A DNA stretch of 64,000 bases, from contig CM018604.1 of the NCBI GenBank assembly GCA_009192285.1, forward strand, positions 2,976,001-3,040,000. The letters are read 5' to 3'. Within the stretch, counting starts at the first letter, position 1. Each line of letters opens with the position of its first letter. Below are positions 14,185 to 24,943 of this stretch, one piece after another. The notes under the pieces were generated by a model. That model was not told the origin of the DNA. It worked only from the letters and a program-made list of their open reading frames with translations, and ran no database searches. This DNA is from Morchella semilibera (taxonomy: Eukaryota > Ascomycota > Pezizomycetes > Pezizales > Morchellaceae). Both the position numbers and the translations under genes were made by a program.

Positions 14185-14959
14185 GGTTGATTCATTGTTT
14201 GTATGTAGCCTTTTGGCTGTGGCAGTTGACACTGGTGCTCGCTGAAGTCAGACTAATATATGGAGACACAAACCTCGCTCATGTACCTCTCGGGGGGCAA
14301 CCGTGCCAACCTCTAGATTAGACAATATGGCTTAACTACGTAAAAGGTTATTACCCTTAACTCAAACCCCTATGACTTATATGCAGACAATCGCGGAACA
14401 TTCGATAAATACGACTACATATTTCCTCGTCGAATTCTTTAGTTGTGGTTACAAATGGCCTGGATCCTTACAATAAACTCAAATATCATGTGACAAACCC
14501 CGAACATTAAAATGTGCCAGTTGATAGAACCGAACGTAGGCTACTGTTTCAATCCCACAAGCTAAGCGGGGAGGTCTATAAAAGCGGTCAAGAACAGCTA
14601 AATTATGCTCTGCTTTCTCTCCTTTGGCGCCTCCCGCTAGTTAAGCAGAATCCTTTACCATTGGGAATATCATGTCTTTGCAGGTACACAGGAGAGGTTC
14701 TCGTTGACGGTGGGACAAGATTTAAGGCAAGAATATATTCAGTGAGGATGAGAGGGAATGTACATATCGAATTCCGGTGGGAAGGGGAGAACAAAGGGAA
14801 AACTGCAAACCGGAGAAAGGAAACAGAGTAGTCCTGGGATACCGGATATATGTATCCCATTCTACGGGCTCGAGAACAATCGTAGGAGCTACTTTTGTAG
14901 CTAACCCAAATAGATACAATCCTTGGGACTATCTGTAAAGCTCGACTCCTGACATCACT

Positions 14960-15674
14960 TTACAAGAAGCTCTTGCTTTTCTGGTTGTAAGCCCTCTGGT
15001 CCCTGAGCCATTGCCGGTACTGTTTCAACGAGCCGATCTTCTCGCCGTAATAGTCGGGTACCGGGTTACTGAACGACTGGAAGCTGGGGTCGACACGGTT
15101 CTTCTTGATGTGTTGTAAGAACTCTTTCTCTCTCTAAATAATATTCAAGAATTAAGTCAGTGCCAGCCTTAATGTAAAGAAGATATCACCCCACAACCCT
15201 TATCTAAGAACAAGATTGTATACGAAGATTTAGCGGGGTGGATTGCCAACATGCCTCCTCGATAGCGCCCAGATTCTTCTTGTTCATGATCCCGAATGCT
15301 GAGCTCCCAAGCACAGGACCCGCCAACCACCCCGCGGCACCACAACTAATTGTTGCTAGCCCAAACATAATCAAAGGATCCATGCCCATGATCATCTGCG
15401 TCGGGTCAATCTCCTTGTTCGCCAGATAGCCAACTCCTGCGCCGGTACCGAGCAGCGAGCTGAAGATGCTCGAGACAAGGTTGTACCGACGGCGCACCTT
15501 GCGTAGATGCAGGAACGAGTTCCAATCTAGGTGCGGGCGTGTGGGTGTTGAGATGGCGGATGTGGCAGTCGCGGAGGAGGAGGAGGTCGTGTTGGCGGTG
15601 GTAGAGACATTGCGGGCTGAGAGACGGAAGCCGGCAGAAGCGGCGGTGCGCAGGTTTATCGTCGTAGTGAACAT
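14960..15674 (-). CDS. PAM17: PAM17, mitochondrial import motor subunit
   Basis: Inner-membrane subunit of the presequence-translocase-associated motor, helping the Pam16-Pam18 module at the TIM23 channel. Two exons on the minus strand: 15674-15255 and 15133-14960. They give 197 residues, the length of the yeast protein. The N-terminus is a presequence (Arg-containing, Ser/Thr-rich, no acids until LDW). The mature part begins [15 protein letters not shown], then has two hydrophobic segments ([19 protein letters not shown] and [20 protein letters not shown]) separated by [14 protein letters not shown]. The C-terminus has the conserved [20 protein letters not shown] and ends KSKSFL. The intron 15254-15134 must be GC-AG (GAG|GCATGT) to join GAIEE to [11 protein letters not shown], the second such intron in this window. 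It converges on GPD1 across a long spacer. Confidence 0.93.
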
Positions 15675-16837
15675 TGTGTTTGTGGTGAGGTGGGATGGTT
15701 TGGCGGGGGAGGGGCAGCGGCGGGGGAGGAGGTGCGTATTGTGCAGTGGTGATTAGTACATACATGTAGTGTGAGGTGATCTCTGAAAATTGAACTGTCG
15801 AGTTGCCGCGCTAGCGGCTATGACGAACATTTTTTGACAGGGGACGGACGCACCAGTAGGATCTGCACTGGTATTGGGTATCTTGGCTGGCTCCGTATGT
15901 AAAAACATCTAATCTCTCGGACGGCGGCGTGAGTACATGTAATTGAGAGCGGGCAGGGGGTAAATGTCAGTAAGGGGGGACCTACATGTAGGTACGTCTA
16001 CATGCACAAGCTTACATGTAAGGAGGTACTAAATGCTACACGGTACTCCGTAGTAGGTACATGTGTGTTGAAGGGCACATAAAGCTAATCAATTTGTTAA
16101 ACGCATCGACTAATCAAATCGAGGGCCTTTGGCTATAAATTAAAGTAGAAGCGTGGTTATAAGATTTATTGGTCAAGTGTAACGCCGTATTCGTATTGTA
16201 GGTACACGACTTAAGTACATGTATGTAGATGTGCAAAAAGGGTGTAGGTAAATGGTAGATGTACATATACACAGGGTCGTGTCAATGGAAGTATGGTACG
16301 CATCTTTAAGATTTCTACTTAATTGGACGTCCGTATGGAAGCATTATTGTTATCAGGATATATACAAGATTCTTTCGACTACATGTAGTGACCCTTAAAT
16401 TGGTTAAGGGAGTATTTTCTACCCTTGAGTAATCGTGGGGGGGCTTTCTGGCTGGGGTTTCCCCGTATGTGGAAATATACGTTTCATGTTTTAAATTTCT
16501 TAAGCCTCCTAGAAAAGAGCGCATTGATCTTATGGCCCAATGCCAATGTTTCTCCGCTTAGTTTTCCCGTATGTGTAGTATTTGCGAGCAATGGTCGGGG
16601 TCGGGGGGATTCCAGAAGTTGTGTGGGCTTTTCTCTCGGCCGGGTCTGTTATCCCGGCGCCACAGTTAGCCCGTCAAGCCGGTCCTCCACCCCCTCAACG
16701 CCCAAAGTGTGAGCAACCAACCACCAAACGCCCTGCTATGACACACACTACACGATCTGTGCCCGTCAACTAAGCTAGCATAACGATCAATAAAACAGTT
16801 ACTTTAGTCCGAATATATAACGAGAATACTGCCCACG
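15675..16837. other. Intergenic, dense in ACATGT palindromes
   Basis: Divergent promoter region between PAM17 and the cyclotransferase gene. No gene seen. It carries about seven ACATGT sites, several extended to 12-bp palindromes such as CCTACATGTAGG (about 15980), CTTACATGTAAG (about 16011) and ACTACATGTAGT (about 16379). Confidence 0.6.
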
Positions 16838-17929
16838 ATGTCTTCAACTCATAATGACCCAAAAGACATTAGTTTTTCCAATTTTGAGCTCTTAGCTACT
16901 CATCTACTCGACCGCTTCACACCCTCGTTTCTCACTTCCAATAAAGCTCCAGATATGACCATTCCTTCGCTCACCTCCGACGGCCCAGCGCCCGGGAATA
17001 TTCTCTACCTAGCATACGGCTCCAACCTCGATGCCGGCACATTCCAAGGCCGCCGCGGAATCAAGCCTCTTAGCGCAACCGTAGTTACGGTCCCTACCCT
17101 CACTCTTGTATTCGACCTCCCCGGCATCGCCTATATTGAGCCCTGTTTCGCCAATGTCCGCACCCGTAAAGTTGATACTCCCAACGAGAAGCAACAATTA
17201 GTGGCAGAAGAAGGCCTAGAGGACATGGGGGCTACTGTAGAAACCCATTACAGAGACTATGGCAGCTCTAGCGGCGAAGTCGATGCACCAGCGCTCATGG
17301 GTGTCGTCTATGAAGTGACGCCGGAAGACTACGAGACTATCATTGCCACCGAGGGTGGCGGCGCCTCTTATGCCGACGTCATTGTCGACTGCGTCTGCGC
17401 CGATGGAAAACTGGTTAAAGCGCACACGCTTCTGGCCCCCGTGACCAAGACACGGCCGAACAGTGATGCTGAGGCGTCTGCCCGTTATATTGGTCTTATC
17501 ACGTCCGGTGCGGAGCAGCACGGACTGCCGGAGGCTTATCGCAGCTGGTTGGCGCGGTTGAGGCCGTACCAGATCACAACGCTTCGGCAGAAGGTGGGCC
17601 GTGTGCTGTTTGTAGGGATGTGGGCACCGACAGTGCTGTTGACACTGGGTATTTCAAGGTGGTGTCGTGGTAGCCATAAGGAGTTAAGTATTAAAATTAG
17701 CGAAAGGGTTTTCGGTGGGATGTGGACAAGCTATGATAGATGGTTCAAACCATACTTCGGCGATGGAGAGAGGACGGAGGGCGAGAGAGAGGCTGATGAG
17801 GGAAAGGTGGAGCTGGAGGTACCTGGGAAGACGCATAAGGTTGAGGATATGTTTGTGAAGGTTATGGGGGGAGAAACGAATCTGGAGAGCTCTGTAGCGA
17901 GCTTGTCAGAGAGCTGGGATAAACTTTGA
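16838..17929 (+). CDS. Gamma-glutamylcyclotransferase-like membrane protein
   Basis: Single-exon gene of 363 residues of the fungal gamma-glutamylcyclotransferase (GGCT/AIG2-like) family, which converts gamma-glutamyl amino acids or conjugates to 5-oxoproline and plays a part in glutathione turnover; GliK of gliotoxin clusters is a relative. The substrate-loop motif YGSNL is at residues 60-64. ATEGGGASY (about 170-178) contains the likely catalytic Glu172. After the catalytic domain, about residues 250-272 form a hydrophobic segment (VLFVGMWAPTVLLTLGIS), followed by a second amphipathic stretch and an acidic tail. This arrangement is common in fungal members and suggests membrane anchoring. 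The substrate cannot be read from sequence. Nothing in the neighbourhood indicates a secondary-metabolite cluster. Confidence 0.85.
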   Translation: MSSTHNDPKDISFSNFELLATHLLDRFTPSFLTSNKAPDMTIPSLTSDGPAPGNILYLAYGSNLDAGTFQGRRGIKPLSATVVTVPTLTLVFDLPGIAYIEPCFANVRTRKVDTPNEKQQLVAEEGLEDMGATVETHYRDYGSSSGEVDAPALMGVVYEVTPEDYETIIATEGGGASYADVIVDCVCADGKLVKAHTLLAPVTKTRPNSDAEASARYIGLITSGAEQHGLPEAYRSWLARLRPYQITTLRQKVGRVLFVGMWAPTVLLTLGISRWCRGSHKELSIKISERVFGGMWTSYDRWFKPYFGDGERTEGEREADEGKVELEVPGKTHKVEDMFVKVMGGETNLESSVASLSESWDKL

Positions 17930-18658
17930 AGTTAATGAAGGGAAGCGAGTAAATACTGAAACTGTTAAGGGTGTACGGAGTTGGAGAATTGGGTGGAGAT
18001 TTTTTTTTTCTTTTTTTTTTTTTTACGATTCGCTTGCAATGTAGCCAATTTTCATAGGGCTGGGTTTGAAATCGGGTATAGGTTGCTATTTTGCTATTTG
18101 AGCTGGAGTTGGGGCAGTAGGCTCTACTTATAAATATGATTATTATAATTTCGAAAACAATGGTGTGTAAGTTAAGCATGATGGCGTGATGGAGGAGGGA
18201 TGTTATGATTATCATTGCGAGCCAGGGAAAATATATCCTCCTATGTAATAATTGACCACTCCTATATTATGTTATTACTGTTGTTTGCCAAGGCCATTAT
18301 TGTTATAAAAGGGCTATTAAATCCCCTCCTGTATTACAATAAGATATGACAAGAATTATAATTATATTCGCTGTCAGAGTCAAATATCAGAACAAAGGAA
18401 AGGTGGTGAAGATCGAGTGATAAACGGTGCAAATAGGGGGTAATTAAGGGCCCGTTCGGATGCAAGAGGTTGCAATGGTGAAGTAAGGCAAAACTCTATT
18501 AGGGCAAATTAAAGTGAAACTTAATTTAGTAAAAGTAACTTGTATTCGATAAACCAATTTTACAACTTTGAGATGACCGGATTGGGTCTGAATAGCAGTG
18601 TTGTAGACATTTTCTTTTCTTTTCTCTTCGTCTCGTGTTCCTGTTATCTTGGTAGTAC
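17930..18658. other. AT-rich spacer at the gene/transposon boundary
   Basis: No gene. Two T tracts (18001-18010, 18012-18023) follow the cyclotransferase gene. At 18448-18465 the sequence TTAAGGGCCCGTTCGGATG resembles the end of PIF/Harbinger-type MITEs, but no matching opposite end was found. After this point nearly everything is repetitive. Confidence 0.5.
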
Positions 18659-19210
18659 TGTGACGGGACTCTGCCTCTACTAAACAACTTGAAGAGTATA
18701 GGAAGTAAGAGTGCCGGTAGAAGATAGAAGTTAGGTTTAGAGATTAAAGATTCTTCTTGGTAGATTTAGAATAATCTTAAAGGTCTTCTTCCACTTGTTA
18801 CAACTGATGATGAAGAAAAGCTGGAACTAGTGGGGGGAAATGGAGATGAATACTTATATTCCAAATCTTTCTGGTTCCTGCCTTCGCCGGTCTTGTTAAG
18901 TTCCGGAGGAAACTCCGTCTCGGGGGTGGAAACAATTCCTCCGATACTCCGCTTCTCCCTTAACGCTAGCGGGTTTTTCTGGTCCTAGAGTAAGTACTTT
19001 TAGCCAGGGTCAAGGATCACCTGTAGCCTGGCTATCACACAGTCACGGTTCCAGGCCTGCATTAAATGAGTCTCCAGTGCTCATGTGATCTATTCGAAGT
19101 GACTGTAGAGCTGTAACTCATTATAGATTATTCTTGGGAATAGCCACTGCCACCTGCAGCAGGGCTATCTTTTTGCACAGAAGGATACTGGAGATGCCTG
19201 GGTACTTAGA
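18659..19210. repeat. Repeat family G, copy 1
   Basis: Begins TGTGACGGGACTCTGCC. The same sequence recurs, diverged, at 20794-21171 plus 21659-21829, where it is split by a solo LTR. Both copies contain the block CCTGCAGCAGGG and the phrase GGATACTGGAGATGC. It encodes nothing and could be an LTR or a non-autonomous element. Confidence 0.65.
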
Positions 19211-19286
19211 GTATCATGGAGTGAAACGACTCGGAGGACGGGGATGAAATGTGCCAAGATATACCACCGAGGCGAAACAAGGCAAG
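19211..19286 (-). repeat. Truncated LTR-A-like fragment
   Basis: Starts TATCATGGAGTGA and continues with GCCAAGATATACCACCGAGGC, similar to the first 80 nt of the minus-oriented LTR at 21172. It is cut by the next repeat. Confidence 0.5.
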
Positions 19287-20700
19287 TGTGATGGAGTAAC
19301 CGGGAGGTAATGTATCGGAAGACAATGATGATATAGAAGGACTCGAGGAGCACAGCAAGCAGAATGAAAACACTGACGAGAACTCTAAGCAGGCACAAGC
19401 ACAGACACTGGCGAAGATAAAGGCAGGGGCAAGGGAGCTTAGAGCAGAGAGAGTGAGGACCAGATGGACCTCAACGAGAACGATAAGAAGTACTATGGGT
19501 TTCCTCGTTGCTGAGGAAAGATTCTGAGCTCAGGAAAACTATAGCTTGTGTATAGAAGTAGATTCCTATATACAGAGATAATGTGACGGAGTAACCCGAC
19601 GCAAAGAAGAAGATAACAATGATGACGCAAAAAGACTCGAGGAGCACAGCCTACGTGACGAGGAGACCGACGAAGATAGAGACAACACCAGGCAGGCACA
19701 AGCACAGGCACCGGTGAAGGCAAAGGCAAGGGCAAAGGCACAAGGACGCAGAGCGAGGAAAGTGAGGACTGGATGGACCTCAACGGGAACGATGAGAGGT
19801 ACTGTAGGTTTTCCTCTGGAAGAGGACAGGGTCTTGGAGGCAGGGAACTATGGCTTAGAAATAGGAGTATATTCCTATATATCGAGATGACAGAAAGACA
19901 AGACAGAGAAAAGAAAGAAAGAACTAAAGAAAAACTCTATCCCCGCTATTTAACAAATCTCCTCCTCCAGTCCGCTATGACTCACACTTTCGCCCATAGA
20001 ACCTCATGGAAACGCATCGCCACCACACCTCGTATTCCTCGCCACCATCTTCACTATTTACATTACTAATCCATCACGCCATCGAACCTCCTAGAACCCA
20101 ATGACGACACCTCCTCCTCAGCATACCTATCCTTCGTTTAACATTACCCCAACAACCACGACAGCGCTTCGACTACCAAACCTTTGGGACCGATGCTAAG
20201 ACGCCGGGACAGATAACAGGAAGACGAGACAGAGAGAAAAGAAAGAATGAACCAAAGGAAAAGTCTTCCCGCAGTATTTAACACCCTCCTCTGCCAGTCC
20301 ACTATGACTCATCTCTGAATTCATAGAATCTTGTAGAAACCAATTACCACCACACCTCGTATCCCTCCCCACCATCCTTCTATTTACATTACAAATCCAT
20401 CACACCATCGAACCTCCCAAAACCCAATGACGATATCCTTACCTCATCGCATCTCCTCCTCGCTTAGTATTCCTTCATTAGTTACAACAGCGTTTTGCAT
20501 CAGCAAACTCAACTTATGACTGGAGTCTCCCAGTAGTCTCCCGGGTCTCCTGAGAGTCTCCTGAGACTCCTGGATATTTTTTAAGTCTCCTGAGGCTCAG
20601 GAGACATCAGGAGACAAATCAAGTCTTGCTGATGTGACTACCCAACCCTCAGGACCGATGCCAAGATGCCGGGACAGATCAGGTCTCCTCCTAGGGTCTA
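19287..20700 (-). repeat. LTR-B block with duplicated halves
   Basis: Related to the LTR at 33884-34528. Its left half occurs twice (about 19287-19581 and 19582-19884; both with GACTCGAGGAGCACAGC and CAGGCACAAGCACAG). Its right half also occurs twice (about 19885-20211 and 20212-20700; both with CAGAGAAAAGAAAGAA and a late GACCGATGCYAAGA). The second right half carries a 137-bp MITE. It is probably the displaced 3' LTR of gypsy B, rearranged by unequal exchange. Confidence 0.55.
20498..20634. mobile_element. 137-bp MITE with CATCAGCAA termini
   Basis: Starts CATCAGCAAACTCAAC and ends with the inverse of CATCAGCAAGACTTGATTTG. The interior is full of AGTCTCCTGAG repeats in both orientations. 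The empty site is visible in two related copies (about 20170 and 34450), which places the ends and a TG duplication (20496-20497, 20635-20636). The right terminus closely matches the left end of the Plavaka/KDZ-type element at 55181. Confidence 0.8.
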
Positions 20701-20793
20701 GCTCCCGGTATGCCGAGGTTTCGAAGGATACTGATCATGAAAAACCTTTCAAAAGTCAGGACTATTTTCTAAATTGCTCGAGGGTTACCAGGA

Positions 20794-21829
20794 TGTGACG
20801 GGGCTCTGCCTTTACTAAACAAGAGTGTAGGAAGCAAGAGGGCCGATAGAAGATAGAAATTAGGTTTAGAGAGTAAAGATTCTTCTGGGTAGACTTAGAA
20901 TAATCTTAAGGGTCTTCTTCTCCTTGTTACCACTGATGATAAGAATCCCTAAAGCTGGTGGCCGGAAATGGAGATGAGTACTTATACTCCGAATCTCCCT
21001 GTTTCCTCCATTCCATCGCTCTTACTAAGTTCCGGTGCAAACTCTGTTTCTGGAGCGGAAACAATTCCTCCGCTACCCCGCTTCTCCCTACACGCTAGCG
21101 GGTATTTCTGGTCCTAGAGTAAGCACCCTTAGCCACTGGCAGGGTCATGGATCACCTGCAGCCTGGCTGTCTATCACGGGGTGATGCGAGGACGTAATCA
21201 GAGAAGCCAAGGTATACAACCGAGGCAGGGAAGCGGAGCGAAGCGAGGCAAGGCAAGCGAGATAGGAGGTACTGGATGATCCAAGAGCGAGGACACGAGG
21301 TAATAAGGGTCACGGGGACTATGGAGGTAGAGCGAGATCCTCGAAGGGGGTTTGTTGACGAGACTAGAGATCCTAAAGTACAGTATGGACGAAAGGGACA
21401 GAAAGGTTGCGTAAAGAAGAAAGGAAAGGAAAGAAACTCTACAAGCGAGGGAGAGAACTCCCTATATATAATCCCAACATCCCTTCGCTGACTCATACCG
21501 TAGAACCCTATAGAACATTAAGGAAAACCTATCCATTACCAATCCATACCCCGCGTTGACTCATAGAATCCCTGCCACAGAAACCCTTAGAACCTAATAG
21601 AAAACCCTGACTAATACTTCTTCCCGCAACATCACTCAATACGCTCCACGCCGTGATACTGTCACACAGCTCCGGGCCTGCATTAAATGAGTCTCCGCTC
21701 AGATGATCTTCCCAAGGTGGCTGCAGAGCTGTAACCTATTGTAGATAATTCCCGGGCATAGCCACTGCCGCCTGCAGCAGGGTTATTCTTGCACAGAGGG
21801 ATACTGGAGATGCTCAGGCACTTAGAGAC
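20794..21829. repeat. Repeat family G, copy 2, split by a solo LTR
   Basis: Homologous to 18659-19210. The first part ends at 21171 and the rest resumes at 21659; the interruption is the LTR described next. Unique-looking sequence continues from 21830 to the end of gypsy B at 22028. Confidence 0.65.
21172..21658 (-). mobile_element. Solo LTR of gypsy family A
   Basis: 487 bp with inverted termini TATCACGG/CCGTGATA, flanked by a perfect 5-bp duplication CTGTC (21167-21171 and 21659-21663). Contains a TATA-like CTATATATAATC and the TGACTCATACCGTAG block shared by all copies of this LTR. Confidence 0.85.
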
Positions 21830-22027
21830 CTTTCTCTAGCTGGTCCTCTATTCACTGACAAGGCATAGACTCGTCAGCCCATCCCTTCATGAATGGATCT
21901 CCTCCCTAGCAGTCAGAAGGTAGGTACACTTGCAGCAGGTTGTGGTCCTCACTGCAGGTACTTTTCCTATCACTGTAACTGCTAGATTCTATCAATAGCT
22001 CTGAGCCTATAACAGGCCCGGTGAGAA

Positions 22028-23542
22028 CTATTCTCCTAACCACTGATGTGGCTCTGTTATATAGGAAGCTTCCTTATATCCAACATATCTTACCGGGTAT
22101 TCCACTTGTTGTCCTTTCTTCCTAGAATCCAATATCTGCTCAACTTCCCATTCAACTTTCTCCTCTATCTCCACAAGTGGAGTTGGTTCGACAATCTGTC
22201 CTGGGATCAGATCTTTGACCAACGGCGATAAAAGTGAAACATGAAATACCGGATGTATTTTCATAGATGCAGGCAAATTCAGCTCGTATGCATAGGCGCT
22301 CACAATTTGTGTAACTGGATAGAGACCAATTTGTTTCCAATCAAGTTTCTTTGAGGGTCGCTTTGTTTTTATATTTCGAGCAGAGAGCTTGACAAGGTCA
22401 TTAACAGCATATCGGGGTGCCGGTTTACGGTGTAAATTAGCCATTTCTTCCTGTATTTACTGAGTTCTAAATATCTCGCTCTTCAAGAATTCAAAGACTT
22501 GGGACATCTCCCTCGCCATTCTGTTGGCCTGATCCTCATTCACTGTCCTTCCATGTTGTAAGGGCCCAAACGTCATCCGGGGATGTCTTCCATAGTTTGC
22601 TTGGAAAGGGGACATATTAGTCATTTCCGAAATATGATTGTTGGTAGCAAACTCACCGAGGGGTAGAAAGTCAGTCCAGTTATCCTGTTGTTAGGATATA
22701 TAGCTGCATAAATATTGTTCCATAATTGCATTAGTCATTTCAGTTTGTCCATCGGTTTGAGGATGAAATACGGTAGAATATTGAGGGGCTATCTCCCAAC
22801 AGTCACAAAAGGTTTTCCAAAAACTCTGCGGTGACTTGCGTTTCTCAATCCGAGTCAATAGTTTCTGGTAGCCCAATTTCCACGCCTGTTCGAGGTATGG
22901 AATAGACAGATCCCTGGCATTGATATTCTCCGTAGTGGCAATAAAATGTTTCATTTTCGTCAACTGGTCCACTACGACAACTATGGCATTAAAACTATTG
23001 CTTTCCGGAAGTCCAGTTACAAAATCCATTGTAACATATGTCCAAGGTCCTTTGGGTATCGATAGTGGTCGTAGAACTCCTTGCAGAGGATTATGATTTG
23101 CTTTACTTCGCCGGCAAGTATGGCAATTCTAAACATACTAGTAGGAGTCTGTATATTTCCGCATGGTCGGCCAGTAATAGTTTCAACCTAGGAGTTCCAA
23201 TGTTTTTGATCTTCCAGGACGTCCAGCGGAAGGTTTATCGTGGTATTCCCGTAACAGATAGTGCTTAAGTTCATCATAGTTGGAAACCTAGAGTATATTT
23301 CGGTAGAGTAATAACCCCTCCTCACTTTTCTTGTACTCAGCCAGTGAAATCTCTTTTGATTGTCGGACACCATCCGGAAGCATACATAAAATTTTATTTG
23401 GAAACCTATCGTACTGCCAGTGATAAACTTTGTTAAATAGGTCAAGTACGGGAGACGATTCTTCAGCGGGTTCATTTGCCAAAGACTCGGAGCCCGCTAA
23501 CAAACCTATCTTTGAATCCAAATTTTCTTTCTTCAGAACCAC
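22028..23542 (-). pseudogene. Gypsy B integrase and chromodomain region
   Basis: Fragments in different frames. 23542-23188 is the zinc-binding part before the catalytic core. 23029-22691 is the catalytic core, with MDFVTGLPES, VVVVDQLTKMKHF and HPQTDGQTE. 22444-22028 is the C-terminal part. The last contains LDWKQIGLYPV, KIHPVFHVSLL and then WEVEQILDSRKKGQ...YPVRYVGYKE...EPHQWLGE, a chromodomain-like segment that in chromoviruses steers integration towards marked chromatin. Broken by frameshifts, so not functional as it stands. Confidence 0.8.
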
Positions 23543-23599
23543 TCTGCTTTATTGCTCCAATCTCTTATTCTCTTCCTTCGGTAGGTACTTAGGCCTCCT

Positions 23600-24646
23600 T
23601 GTCAAAATATCCACCTTCCCTGCTTTCCTAGTCTACATTGAATAATAAAATCAAATCGAGATAAAAACTCCACCCAATGAGTTTGAAGCCGGTTTAACAA
23701 TTTAGTCGATATAAAGTATTCCAAGTTCCGATGGTCTGTAAGCACTTGGACCTGGAACTGAGCCGTCTCCAGATGAGGTCTCCATTCTTCAAAGCAACGG
23801 ATAATGGTGAGCAACTCTTTGTTACAGGATTGCTTGAGAGCGCGGTATCGGTAGTACAATGGTATTGTCCTGGTACGACGGCGCGGTAGAAGAGTGACGT
23901 ACGCCCAGGATCGGGGTTCGGTTATAACTCTGCAACCACAATCACACCTCAGTGATGGACCCTTCAAGTTGGTTACCCCACCTCGTAGGAAGTCGGAGTA
24001 GTAGCGGAGGCATTGTAGGAGATTTGCTATTGGAGTGGTTAACGGGTTTAAAGGTAATTTTTATGTATAAATAGCTAGTTGGATTCCTGTCGTCTTAGGG
24101 GAATCATTATCCTCTCCAAGCGAATGGAATCCGGTCTACAATATTACAAGTTTAAAAAAACTACAGAACTATCGCTTTGCATTAACCATATTCTACTAAC
24201 TTCTGAGATATCACTTTAAACTCTTTGTCGTGAATTTCATAGTTGCATTCCGTAGTTAAGTGTGTCTTGGAGAAGAAGGCAATGGGGTGCAGAATCTGTT
24301 CTTTGACCCGTTGTCACGGTGATAAAATCCCTGCTGATACATAATCTGAAGCATCGGTCTCCACTATAAATTCTTTTTCTGGGTCCGGGTGAATCAATAT
24401 CGGGGCAGTAGTAAAAGCGGTCTTGAGCGTCTGAGAAGCCTTGTCGACCTTTTGAGTCTATTCAAACTGCACATGTTTCTTGGTCAAGACAGTTAATGGT
24501 TTCGGCACTCGGGAGTAAGCATAGATAAAACGCCGATAAAAATTAGCAAACCCAAGAAATTACTGCACCTTCATCACTATCTTTGGTACCTCCCAATCCA
24601 CAATCGTCTGTACCTTGGCCTGGCCCATCTTCATTCTTCCTGTCAT
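23600..24646 (-). pseudogene. Gypsy B reverse transcriptase end and RNase H
   Basis: Read from high to low coordinates. It begins right after the LINE insertion point with RMKMGQAKVQTIVDWEVP, then [18 protein letters not shown], then [20 protein letters not shown]. It is interrupted by the 396-bp element within the codons for HDKE-LL and resumes with [14 protein letters not shown]...[11 protein letters not shown]. Contains in-frame stops. Confidence 0.8.
23823..24218 (+). mobile_element. 396-bp short element with tRNA-like boxes
   Basis: Flanked by a perfect 10-bp duplication AACTCTTTGT (23813-23822 and 24219-24228) inside gypsy B pol. Near one end, TAGTACAATGG (23852-23862) resembles a Pol III A box and GGTTCGGTTATAAC (23915-23928) a B box, about 52 nt apart, as in tRNA-derived SINEs. 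A TATAAATAGC lies further on. A second, inverted copy is at about 35630-36016. A SINE is my preferred reading; the 10-bp duplication would also suit a Mutator-type non-autonomous element. Confidence 0.65.
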
Positions 24647-24943
24647 AATTATTGGGTGGAATTTAGAGAACCCCACCTCAGGAACTGATTTTTGAAAATA
24701 ACTCAACAACCAACAGAGATATCATCAAACCGACTTCAGATCCATCATCTCCATCTCAACTTGCACCTAATCACCAACTCCTGAAATCACAGCTCTTCTT
24801 TTGCAGAAGTTGCTGTGAATTTCCGCTTTTTTTCTGCTATTTTTTACCCCACCTTGCTGCCAAGCCAGCCTCAAACAAAAACTCTGCCAAGCCGCCCTCA
24901 CCCACCCCACTCAATTCCTAGCGCCACAGCCACTAGCTTCAAT

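Larger units (their letters stand above)
11956..14959. other. Gene-free 3-kb intergenic stretch
   Basis: No protein recognised on either strand; open frames are short and unlike known families. Contents are several ACATGT palindromes (about 11992, 12312, 12359, 13574, 13673-13685), a 26-27 nt inverted repeat (13283-13364), a short TTAGGG-like pair near 13202-13214, and a 28-nt T homopolymer at 14157-14184. It includes the convergent 3' flanks of GPD1 and PAM17. Confidence 0.55.

Noticed and set aside
13964-14321. Two 93-95 codon open frames across the T homopolymer
   Set aside because: They encode poly-Phe from the T run and have no other support.
17862-18215. 117-codon minus-strand frame after the cyclotransferase gene
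   Set aside because: Lys-rich translation of T tracts in a 3' flank; no homology recognised.
18448-18600. GGGCCCGTTCGGATG, resembling a PIF/Harbinger MITE end next to TTA
   Set aside because: The opposite terminus with matching inverted repeat and target duplication was not found.
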